DNA from: Nymphaea colorata
Taxonomy: Eukaryota > Streptophyta > Magnoliopsida > Nymphaeales > Nymphaeaceae
DNA: 64,000 nt
Reading direction: 5' to 3'
Assembly: GCF_008831285.2 (NCBI RefSeq)
Contig: NC_045142.1
Location: 3,539,001 to 3,603,000, forward strand
Made by a program: the position numbers and the translations under genes
Shown here: piece after piece, positions 23,211-40,601 of the stretch
Layout of the letters: every line of letters starts with the position of its first letter
How positions within the stretch are numbered: the first letter of the stretch is position 1
The notes under the pieces: generated by a model
Database searches by the model: none
Told to the model about the DNA's origin: nothing
What the model saw: the letters and a program-made list of their open reading frames with translations, nothing else

Positions 23211-23492
23211 TTGCCAGATTCGACGTAACTGGATCTCTCCCTTATGTGGATTTGGATTTGGATTTGGACTTGGACCTAATCTAGATCTAGTTGCAGACTC
23301 TGATGTTTACATTGTAATCAAGTCAAATCTTTGTCGTCGCCAAGTATTTGCCAGATTCGACGTAACTGGATCTCTCCTTTATTTGGATTTGGATTTGGAT
23401 TTGGATTTGGACTTGGACCTAATCTAGATCTAGTTGCAGACAAGCATAAGCACTCTGATGTTTACATTGTAATCAAGTCAAATCTTTGTCGG
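23211..23492. repeat. Two-copy tandem duplication, about 137-bp period
   Basis: A unit starting TTGCCAGATTCGACGTAACT repeats at 23348 with almost identical sequence, each copy containing a short run of GGATTT hexamers. The second copy has about 12 extra bases (CAAGCATAAG region). High similarity suggests a fairly recent event. Confidence 0.85.
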
Positions 23493-23867
23493 CCCTTGGA
23501 TCGACTTGTTCATGCTGAATCCAAGTTGGCTTAGTATTCAAATCATGCTTCGTTATCTGATCCAATTTGGGTCCGTAACCAGATTATTATGATTTAAGAC
23601 CATCAATTTGGATCAAGTTGAAAGTACTTTAGATGGTATTTAGTAAATGCAACTTTAAGTTTTTGTAACACATGTTCTTAAAATGTGTAATCTGGAAAGC
23701 TGCCATTTTGTCCAAAAATATGAATATTGTCTTTAGATCCAACAATCCAGCATGTGGTATAAATACAGTATATTTTTGTAACTCTAGTGCTTTTTCAAAC
23801 ATGTGTTTTATAAACATGTACTAAAAAAAAAAAAATGCCTATAATGTTCTTATCAAAAACTCCCTTA

Positions 23868-24289
23868 GAGGGCATTTGATGGGCTTGAATTTTGATTATA
23901 GAATTAAAATTTTAGAAACAAAATTCCACTTCAAATTGGAATTGGAATGAAAATTCCAGTTCTACTGCCCTTTTGTGTTTGATGGTCTGGAATTTTGATT
24001 CCAGAATTGAAAATGGCGTGTTTGATAAAACATGAAGGAAAATTTTACAATTGATAAACTCAAACCATCATGACATGTGATCTAAAGAGAAATGAAAAAA
24101 AATCTATAATCATATAATTCTAGAACCATAATTCTTCCTCGTATGGTCGAATCACAATTCCAAAATTTTGATCCATGAGCTTATAATTCTAAAATCAAAA
24201 TTCTTTGTTTGATAAGACAACACCCATTTTATAAAAAATGAAAACTTTAGTTATATAATTCCACAAGTCCGGCCTCATCGAACATCCCT
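23868..24289. mobile_element. PIF/Harbinger-like MITE with TTA target duplication
   Basis: Flanked by TTA on both sides (23865-23867 and 24290-24292). It starts GAGGGCATTTGATGGGC and ends GGCCTCATCGAACATCCC, whose reverse complement (GGGATGTTCGATGAGGCC) resembles the start. Repeated AATTCTAGAATC/AAAATTCCA words fill the interior. A TTA/TAA duplication is the hallmark of the Harbinger group. It is 422 bp and non-coding. Confidence 0.6.
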
Positions 24290-24650
24290 TAGGTTTATGA
24301 ATAACATATATTTTATCTAACGTTGTAGCTAAATTCAAAATCAATGGGAAATATGATCAACCTGATTAGTAATCAAGAGTTCCAATTTCTTACATAATTC
24401 TCATACAGAATTTAACAGTTATTCATATTTGATTGTAATTTAAAGATTTGAATTTCATTTTTATCTTGTTGCTCTAGAGAAAAATGTGACTCCTACCAAC
24501 CCATGTCCCCTTGATTCTTCGTTCTTCCAAAATAAAATGGGTAAAGAGCCCTAACTCTAAGTTGCATCTGTCATCTAATCTGATCTTAGTTATGTTACCA
24601 ACCTACCTACCTAAAATATATACATATAATTAGGGTTTAGCCAGAGGAAT

Positions 24651-24957
24651 TAAGGCTGGGCACCGGGCGAGCCGCCACCAGGTACCGGGTGCCCAACCCA
24701 ACTCGGGCCCAGGAAAAAGGGACCCGGGCTGGTCTAGGTGGGCCTGGTAATTGGTTTTTAATTTTTTATTAATATATATATATATATATATATTTTATTA
24801 CAATTAATTATATTTATATATTATTTTATATTAAATATATATTTTTAAATTTAATCAGGTAGGGTCCGAACTGTGCTCAGGCTCGGGTTTTCCCAGTCAG
24901 GCCAGGCCCGGGCCTGGTTTTTGGATGTGAGGCTGGGACAGCCCGATGCTAGGCTTA
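24651..24957. mobile_element. Short hAT element, GGGCC-rich, with 8-bp target duplication
   Basis: Starts TAAGGCTGGGCACCGGGC and ends GCCCGATGCTAGGCTTA. The end's reverse complement is TAAGCCTAGCATCGGGC, matching the start with a one-base gap. The flanks AGAGGAAT (24643-24650) and GGAGGAAT (24958-24965) agree at 7 of 8 positions. GC-rich ends surround an AT-rich middle with a TA run. It is 307 bp and non-coding. Confidence 0.7.
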
Positions 24958-26622
24958 GGAGGAATCCTTTGGTCTCTCACAACAGTGTGCATTGTGGGAT
25001 CCCTCTTAGTGGGAGGAATCCTCTCTCTCTCTCTCTCTCTCTCTTTATATATATATATATATGTATATTTTAATTAGCTATTCAATCCCCTAATTATTTT
25101 CTTCTTGCATTTTCTAGAATGCAACCACTGAAATGAATGCGAAATGCTGAATTATTTAGGAAAAAGATTGTAAATATAAAAGTTGTATCCCAATTTTTAC
25201 GAACCAAGAAGTTGAGACCATCGATTTTTCAAGATTTTATAATGTGTGTGTGTGTGTGTGAAACAAACATATATGAGCAATTAATTTATGTATTAACATG
25301 CAATTAAAAGTGAACATATCACTTATCTTTAGTCGCTATTCACTTCTACCATCATCTGTATTTATTTGTTCCATGTCCTGAAACAGTCAACAAACACATA
25401 AATGAGCTAGTAGGAGTGATTAAATTTTTACCCCGCTTCTATCTTTGGCTCCCAAACACATACTGTTCCAAAAAAAAAATTTGAATGTTTTAAATTGAGA
25501 ACAGTCGAAATGTTGATAATATTACAATTTCAATTTGGTTTTTGCATAAACCAATTAACCAACTAGTGCCCACCAAAAATGAATATTTGGCATAAATTAT
25601 TTTGGTGGCAACAGTTCATTTTAATCATAAATATCACTATTTATTACTTCCACATTTTGAATTATAGGTTCTAAATTTGAACACTGGGGCTTTTGGGAGA
25701 GTCTCAATTGAAAATATAGTTCCATGGCATTAAGTATACATGAAATTATACGTTGAACAAAAAAAGTTCCATCGTAAAAAAGTAGAGTTTGGATTTAAGA
25801 TGCAAGTTAAGAATTTAATACCAACCAAAGTGGGTGGTAGGGATGTAATGCCCTTTATTAATTTCAAACTTAATTGGGATTTGATTATGAGTCAGATTTG
25901 GACTTACTTTTTAAAATTAAATTTGAATATCTGACATCTGTGTGATTGGGTCAGGAACTTTTTTGGATCTCAATGAGATGCAACATTCAGATCCATATTG
26001 AGTATGAATCTCTTTACTAAATCTAAATTCAATCACTTTTCATGTCCTTATGAACGCGTTTGACAGAAGAGACACAAACACGAATCATTTCTAGATATTG
26101 GGATAAGTTCATCGAACATTATAACTATTGGTTTATGAATTTGATCCAATCGTTGGTGTAGATCTATAAGAGAATCGTAAAGTATCTATGCTGCCAAACT
26201 ATTCCTATATAACACATGACACTTGCCGCCCACTCTGGGCTGACTCAATCTAATTCACACGTCTTTTGTGCCAATTATTTAAAACGCAAATCCCACTTGA
26301 TACTTATAAAATGAAAAAGCAGAAGCTGGAGAACTGTCTTAGTTTATAGTTTTTTTTTTTTTTCATTTTACTTTTACAAAACGTGTTTATCTTTTTTAGC
26401 ATATCTGTTGAGAAATCTTGAAAAATTTTATTACAAATTATATGAAAAATGAGAGAAAGTTTCAAATTTAAAAACTGGACTCAAGGTTGGGGGAGAAAGG
26501 GGAAGATGCTTTCATGCCCGTCTGAGCATTCATTTGTCATTTTGAAACAATCATTTTTTTAGGTAATTCTTATGAGTACCGAAGAGAAATAAAAAATAAA
26601 ACTCATCAGGTGTTTGGTAACA

Positions 26623-26940
26623 GTAGGGGCGAAGCCTCGGGGGCTTGCCCGTCTGGCCTGAAGCCCAGCCCCCAGGGCCCAACCCGATAGCCCAGGTCTC
26701 GGCTCGGTCCGAGCCTGCCCGTCTTGCCCGAAGCCCAGGGCCCAGCTCGATAGCCCAGGACCCGGCCCGACCCGCTTAAACATAAAACAATGTTTTTTGT
26801 TTTGAATAATAAAATACACATTGTTAAATTTTAAAAATAATAAAAAATTATTATTTTTTATTCTTATCTGGCAGGACCAGCCGACCCAGGCCCAGTTTTC
26901 CTGGCCCGGACCTAGGCTCGAGGCCCAGGCCTAGCCAAAA
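26623..26940. repeat. GGGCC-rich repeat, apparently nested in a Tip100-like element
   Basis: Starts TAGGGGCGAAGCCTCGG, a Tip100-like end. It then becomes a GGGCCC/AGCCCAGG-rich block with an AT-rich middle, and is followed at 26945 by the AATTAAAGTTTTTAAATTTT signature that normally sits just inside Tip100-like ends. This suggests one short element inserted in another. Confidence 0.4.
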
Positions 26941-26944
26941 AATT

Positions 26945-27095
26945 TAAGAGTCGAATTAAAGTTTTTAAATTTTGACTTTAGCCGAAATATCATTTCTCAA
27001 AATTTTTATATAGGACAAATGATTTTTTTTTAAATTTTACATGTAAATTTTTATTAATATTTTTTTTAGGTAAACCATGGCCAATTACATGCCAA
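26945..27095 (+). repeat. Tip100-like short element, distal part
   Basis: Shares order and wording with 22435-22620: AATTAAAGTTTTTAAATTTTGAC, then TATAGGACAAATGA, then TTTACATGTAAATTTTTA. Confidence 0.45.
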
Positions 27096-28328
27096 CGGTG
27101 TTTGGTAATAGGAATATGAGATACAAATGTTTCATAACTCTGATACAAGTGCATGATACAAGTGCTTGCCAAAGAAAGCCGGACTCCCTTTTAGTACCTC
27201 TATTATATTGCCGAAAATAGTTAAGATCATCACTGTGTCCTTATTGAAGTGACCTTGCCATAAGGTTAGTGATACATATATAATGTGACCTGCATGTCGG
27301 AAAACATATACTTTACCTTGAGTTTATAAGCTTCAAAACATAGAGTAACCATTTATATACACTTTATTTTTGTGAAACACAACTATCAACATCAATTTCA
27401 ATTGGAGATCAATTAAGAACAAGGCAACACACTATTGCTTTGAGAAACAAAATGATATATAATAGCTAGCCATCATACAACAATAGGCTATTTTTTGATG
27501 GAGGGAAATAGAGGAGACAACAAGAGAAATGGTAGACATGACTCTGTTTAGATTTATCATTGAAGAACAGAAAGAAAATTATTACATTTTTTTGTGGTTG
27601 GGTAAAAAAAATAAAGAAAATGAGGTAAAAAGAAATAAAGGGAATAAATTGTGTCCAAAAAAGACAAGTTTGCCCTTTCTTTCATTTCATTTCTTGAACT
27701 CCATTCTTCAAAACAAGACAAGAGGGGCACACTCTTGAATCGGGTTAAATTGTGTCGGATCTTACCCAGATCCAAAATTAAGCCCAATATCCAGATCCTG
27801 TACTGATCCAGGATCGGATAGGCATAGACCCGACCCGTTTGGAGACTCGGAGACATTTGGCCCCCGCGGTCGTTTCCCGGCTGCTTCATTTTCCCCAACT
27901 TTTGCATTTTCCTTCCCTCCTTCATCAAACACCGGAAAAGAAAAGAAGACGTTGAGGGCAATTTCTTCGTCCCTCTTTCCACCACCGATTCCTTCCTCCC
28001 TCTACCTTCTCTTTTTTCTCTCTCTTTCTCTCCCTCTCTCTCGCGGAGATGATGGAGATGGTGGGGGGAATCTGTAGGTTATTCCTATCCGCCGTCAATT
28101 GAGGAGATTTACGTTTCCGATCGATTCCCAGAGGACGAGGGGGAAGGAGTTGTTTCTTTTTTTTCCGCTCCGCTATCAATTCCGACTGTTCGTCGAGGAG
28201 ATTTTGATGTCTGGTTTCTTTTGAGTTAGACGGTTTAGAGGAAAGTTTATAGGGCCTTTCTCCGTAAGTACCCGATTTGGTTGTTCATCGGTGAGATTTT
28301 GGGGTTCCGACCGATCGGCGGAGTGAGG

Positions 28329-36187
<7,859 letters not shown>

Positions 36188-36913
36188 TCCACGATTTGGG
36201 ACTGACAGGTATTGGAATTGTATTTATCTGATTTGTGTAATGAGAAATATTGTTCCATTTGGCACTTATATTCCTCCAAACCGTAAGGCCCTTTGTGTGA
36301 GAAATGATACTTTGAAGCAAAAGTACAGCAGTCAGTTTTACGATAGGAAAGTGGAACATCTTTTTGCCCTTTTTACTTGTGGGCCTAACATCCATTTAAT
36401 TTGTCCAGGACGGTCAAATTTCAATCTTTCCCTACAATAACTGAAAGTGGTTGGTATGATACATCTTTGGGCACTGGCCCATAACTGCTCCCGTTAGCTG
36501 CTTTTTCCTTTGACTGTAGGAAGATTTAAATTAAAGTGACATTAAACTAATTAAAACAGATGAAATTTCATCAGTACACATCGTTCAAATCTTCTATTCT
36601 GGCTCATATTTTCTTATACGCATGTTTTCTCATAATCAATATACTGTTGAGTTAGCATGCACCATGATACAGATGCCGGCAATACATCACATTATATGAT
36701 TTTATTGCGTGATGCACATTGCAGAAAAATTGTTTAAGGAATGGAGTACCCTTTATAATATTCAATTTATTGGATGTTCACATATTCATATCTAAAAATT
36801 GTCAAATATGAATGAAAAAGTCTTATGCCATATTTGAATCCAATTTTTAAATTTACAATATTAATTTCATTCTTCATTTTTTTTCTCACATTCGGATCTA
36901 AAATACTCTAGGA

Positions 36914-37339
36914 TTGTGTTTGATAATTTTAGATTTAAAATTTGAGGCTGCATTAAAAAGTGTGTTTGAACTCAATAGCATGAATTTCAAATACGTGTTA
37001 CATGTTAAAAACCATGGATTTAAGGTTGGATTAAGAGGGGTTTCATCTTAAATTTATGGATTTGAGATCCTAGGGTTCTTAGATCATTGTGGATCTCAGA
37101 TCCGTTGTGTTTAAGGTTGTGTTTGGTTCAATGTGGATTTTAGATATGTAATGATCTCAAATCCATAGACGTAAGGTCAAACCTCTCCCTCCCGTCTTCT
37201 GTGAATCCATGGTTTTTAATAAGTTACATGGATTTAAAATTTATGTTCCTGAGATCTTCAATTTGTTTAAATTAAATATCTCCCAAAACATACTTTTTAA
37301 TGCACCTTTGGATCTTAAATCCGAGGCTATCAAACACAA
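36914..37339. mobile_element. MITE with ~58-bp imperfect inverted ends
   Basis: The first ~58 bases (TTGTGTTTGATA ... GAGGCTGCATTAAAAAGT) and the reverse complement of the last ~58 (TTGTGTTTGATA ... AGGTGCATTAAAAAGT) match over most positions. The middle carries ATGGATTTGAGATC-like words in both orientations. It is 426 bp and non-coding. Related words (GAGGCTATCAAA, ATCTCAAATCCATG) recur at 39.1-39.3 and 44.04-44.10 kb. Confidence 0.6.
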
Positions 37340-39102
37340 CTTAATGTTAAATTTGAATGTTAAATTTGAACCACATGTGGAACACCACTTTGATGCAACA
37401 GGTAATGTAGCTCTCCGCTGCAGGGTAGAGTACAACATTATATTAAACCACGATGAGTCTTTTCCTTCGGACATTTTATGGAGATCGCATGTTGCCCACT
37501 GCGAGATGGAGGGGTACCAACTTATGGTTATTTCATTCAATTTGAGTATAGAAACCCGAAGAAATTCAATATGAAGTTAAACAATTAACTTTTCATGGTA
37601 GATCCAACATAAAAATAAGTAGTAAGTAGCAAATCCTTATACATTTAAAACTAATTAAGAAAATTTGATATGGATAAAATCTAACATTTGAATAAGAAGA
37701 AGAATCAAGTTTGTATTTAAGAAATGACATATGATCGGGTTTGGATTCTGCTTAAATTTTAAATAGCTATCCGATTAATTTTGGGTCTAGAACTAGATTT
37801 AGTTTTAAATAAATATGCTATATCCCATATTCATATATTTTGAAAGTCAATACTTAAAATAAACCATAATGTAGTTGGACTTGGTCGTGTATTTAAAAGT
37901 CTGACTTCAGATTTAGATGTGAAAATAAAAGCTGGATTCATATTGAATTTGCTTTATGATTGTAAAATCAGATTTAGATATGGCATAAACTTTTTTTCAA
38001 TTTTTAATTTGAATCTGAATTTAAATCTGAACATGTGATCTTCCGAGGAATCAGAGCTAATGAAAGGTACATCTGACTTGAATCCGATTCATTGACGGCT
38101 CCATGATCATGTTCCATGACCAAAAAATGTTCCTGCGGACGTATTATGAGGTTTTATCATTGATGACTTTCAAACTTTTAGTTAGTTGAATTTTCTTTTC
38201 CAGTTTTCTGATGCTAATGCATATCTGAATTGGAAAACAATGAGTCAGATTCAAATGAGACAATCCGAAATTAAACAACTAAATGTTTTTGGTCCCAGTA
38301 GATCACTGATTTATCAGTTCACAGAAAGATATTAATGACAACCTCCAAAATTTAGAATTTCCACTTGACTGCCTTATGGAACTGGAAGTTTTTTGTGTAA
38401 AAGTGTAAAGATGAAGTTTTGTTCAAATGTTAACGAAAGAAACTGCTTTTTTTTTTCTGGGCTGTTAGGCAATAGTAGCTGTTCATGAATCTGCGCTAAA
38501 AGATGGAGTAGATACATAGAACATCATAACAAGTGTTGCTTTAATCTATTCTGTTCTTTTTTGTCAGATTTATGGAATAATAACAGTATGTTATCAAACA
38601 GCCCTTGAAGGTGCACTAGAAATACAACTCGTTTGAATAGTGTCATTCATAAATTCTTTAGATTCCTAAGATCGGAGAAGGATACAGTTTCCATATCAAA
38701 CTGAGTCACTGTTACCAAAATAATTTTAACTGATTTCTGGACATTTCATTTAATAGATAATTTATTTCGATAGTGGTAAAAGCTTACCGATCGTTACTTA
38801 ACTGTTTCTTGAATTTGTTGAATCTTTCTCATGTTCTCCTGTTTTTATTTTAAAAGTTCTAACTTTAAAATTTTCTATACTAAAATTATGCTGATTTAGT
38901 TTGATTTGTTTAATCCTCTTCATCTTTTTGAAAAATAATTTGATGCAAAACCCAAATTTAACAAGATCTTGCTAATTACGACTAAAAAGCATTTGGGGCA
39001 ACCTAAAACCAGAAAGATGGATACACAAGAAATTTATGAACTGTCGCCATGAAATAAATGAAAAAAATATAAGAATCTAATCTTTTAGAGACTATAAGGG
39101 TA

Positions 39103-39313
39103 TGTTTGTTTCACCATGGATATGAGATTCGCAACGAACATGATTTCAAATCCATGGATTTGAGGTGATACCTTCTTCTGGTTGGACCTTAAGTCGCATG
39201 GACATAGAATCTTAAGTTTCTCTATCCACTTAAACTAAGTTTCTCTCAATGCACATCTTTTGATGTAGCTCTGAGGCTATCAAAAACACTATCTAAGGTT
39301 AAACAAACATAAT
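39103..39313. mobile_element. Short element with TATGTTTGTTT ends
   Basis: GGTATGTTTGTTT at the start and AAACAAACATAATT at the end give an exact 11-bp inverted pair. The interior shares ATTTCAAATCCATGGATTTG and GAGGCTATCAAA words with 36914-37339. Confidence 0.5.
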
Positions 39314-39703
39314 TGATTAATGCATAGTATAAATTTCAAACATATACAACTATAAAACACAAATAGCTTTGTAAAAAGCACCAATTTGTAATTACAAAGT
39401 TAAAAAGTGAATTAATTGAATAGATGAAGAAATCAGTTAAGACTTGGAACCAACAGTGCATCAATAGTGAGATTAAAACTGAGTTGTTTTCTATATTATC
39501 TAATTATGAACTCATTAAGCGGTTTAATCTTCAAACATATCTTTAAAGTTAAAAAAAAAAGAGATTGACAGTTGTGTTAAGATCACATGAGCTAGATCTT
39601 CAATTTAAGATCTGAAAAACATGGGTTTTGGCATGTTAGATAAAATGACAATTTTATTGAAAAAGTTCCTTAATTAGATAAATTCGGACAAATGCAGACC
39701 TAA

Positions 39704-39709
39704 TATAAA
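39704..39709 (+). promoter_or_regulatory. TATA box of the acidic-tract gene
   Basis: TATAAA sits 115 bases before the ATG at 39825 and only 14 bases before an in-frame ATG at 39723. Transcription normally starts 25-35 bases after a TATA box, so the first ATG would fall outside the mRNA, favouring 39825. Confidence 0.5.
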
Positions 39710-39824
39710 GGAGAGAGGAGAGATGCATCGCCGCAGAAAGAAGCCAATCTCCACTCCCGTGCTGCTCTCTCTCTCTCTCTCCCTCTCTCCTCTTTCTTTC
39801 TGTGTGTGGGAAAGAGAGGTTGCC

Positions 39825-40601
39825 ATGAGCCCTCAGGCCCGCACCCCCGACGCTGCGACTACCACCATCACCTCCGAGCAAGCCGCCGCCACCACCACCT
39901 TACAGGACCAATCGGCTACAACCACCAATAACAACACATCTGAGAGCGAAATCGTCACCACCACTACTGCCGCCACCACTACGAACAACAACGGTTCTGC
40001 CTTGGACAGCGAACTAATGATGAGCCTCATGGAGAGGCTCCAACGCTACCCTTCTCTCCTTAACACCAATTCCTTCCTCTCTCAGCCTCTTGAGGATCTC
40101 TTCCTCTCCCTTCCTGACGAAGACGAAGATGAAGATGAAGATGAAGATGACGAAGATGAAGACGAGGATGGAGAAGGGGACCACGAGGTAAACGCTGATT
40201 ACCGAACCAGGCTTGCCAAAGAGGAGGCGAAGCTTGAGAGGGAGCTCATCCGGATCATACAGAGCGGCAAGGCCGCTGAGACCCTCAAGCCCAACTCCGG
40301 GCAGGCGGTGACGGTCAGAGACTCGCATATCTGTGTCGGATTCCATGAGGAGCCTCGTCAGGGTTATCGAGTATGGGAATGGCATGGACACGTCCTGCTC
40401 TATGATGAAGTGCAGGGTTATTCGCCCGAGTACATCTATGGAAACTATTTCGAGAAGATGGCCGCCGCTTCAAAGGACGGGCGCTTCGAGGAGAAGGATA
40501 ATCCGTTTGCAAGTTCTGGTCTCCGAGAGCTGATCGGTAGTGGGGGTGCTCTGAATGGTAGGATTGTGAGGAGGAACATGGGCTCTGGTGGGAATAGATA
40601 A
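39825..40601 (+). CDS. Conserved-looking plant protein with acidic tract, unknown function
   Basis: A single-exon frame of 258 residues from ATG 39825 (an in-frame ATG at 39723 is probably upstream of the transcription start). The order is: a Thr/Ala/Asn-rich disordered N-terminus (about 70 residues), a helical segment with SLMERLQRYPSLLN and PLEDLFLSLPDE, an Asp/Glu tract of about 25 residues, a charged helix (RTRLAKEEAKLERELIRII), then a compact C-terminal domain. That domain has DSHICVGFHEE, YRVWEWHGHVLLYDE and YSPEYIYGNYFEKM, and a tail GGALNGRIVRRNMG. The Trp/His/Tyr-rich C-terminal block looks like a conserved domain of an uncharacterised plant family; I do not know its role. There is no signal peptide or membrane segment. 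Confidence 0.8.
   Translation: MSPQARTPDAATTTITSEQAAATTTLQDQSATTTNNNTSESEIVTTTTAATTTNNNGSALDSELMMSLMERLQRYPSLLNTNSFLSQPLEDLFLSLPDEDEDEDEDEDDEDEDEDGEGDHEVNADYRTRLAKEEAKLERELIRIIQSGKAAETLKPNSGQAVTVRDSHICVGFHEEPRQGYRVWEWHGHVLLYDEVQGYSPEYIYGNYFEKMAAASKDGRFEEKDNPFASSGLRELIGSGGALNGRIVRRNMGSGGNR

Larger units (their letters stand above)
13723..28328. other. Gene-poor, repeat-rich block
   Basis: About 14.6 kb with no intact host gene recognised. Contents are listed separately: a tandem duplication, several short DNA transposons, microsatellites, an LTR-like GC-rich patch, a copia fragment and tandemly repeated segments near 23 kb. The remainder is AT-rich sequence without clear structure. The last ~450 bases are pyrimidine-rich and form the promoter and leader of SKD1. 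Confidence 0.55.
36188..39700. other. Intergenic between SKD1 and the acidic-tract gene
   Basis: No gene recognised. After the SKD1 3' flank come a MITE with long inverted ends (36914-37339), an AT-rich GATTTAGATTT-type repeat (about 37690-38080) and a short element (39103-39313). The remainder is AT-rich. Confidence 0.5.

Noticed and set aside
27557-27985. 142-codon minus-strand frame upstream of SKD1
   Set aside because: Covers repeat-like sequence and the SKD1 promoter side; no domain.
37209-37574. 121- and 99-codon overlapping frames
   Set aside because: They lie partly inside the MITE at 36914-37339; open by chance.
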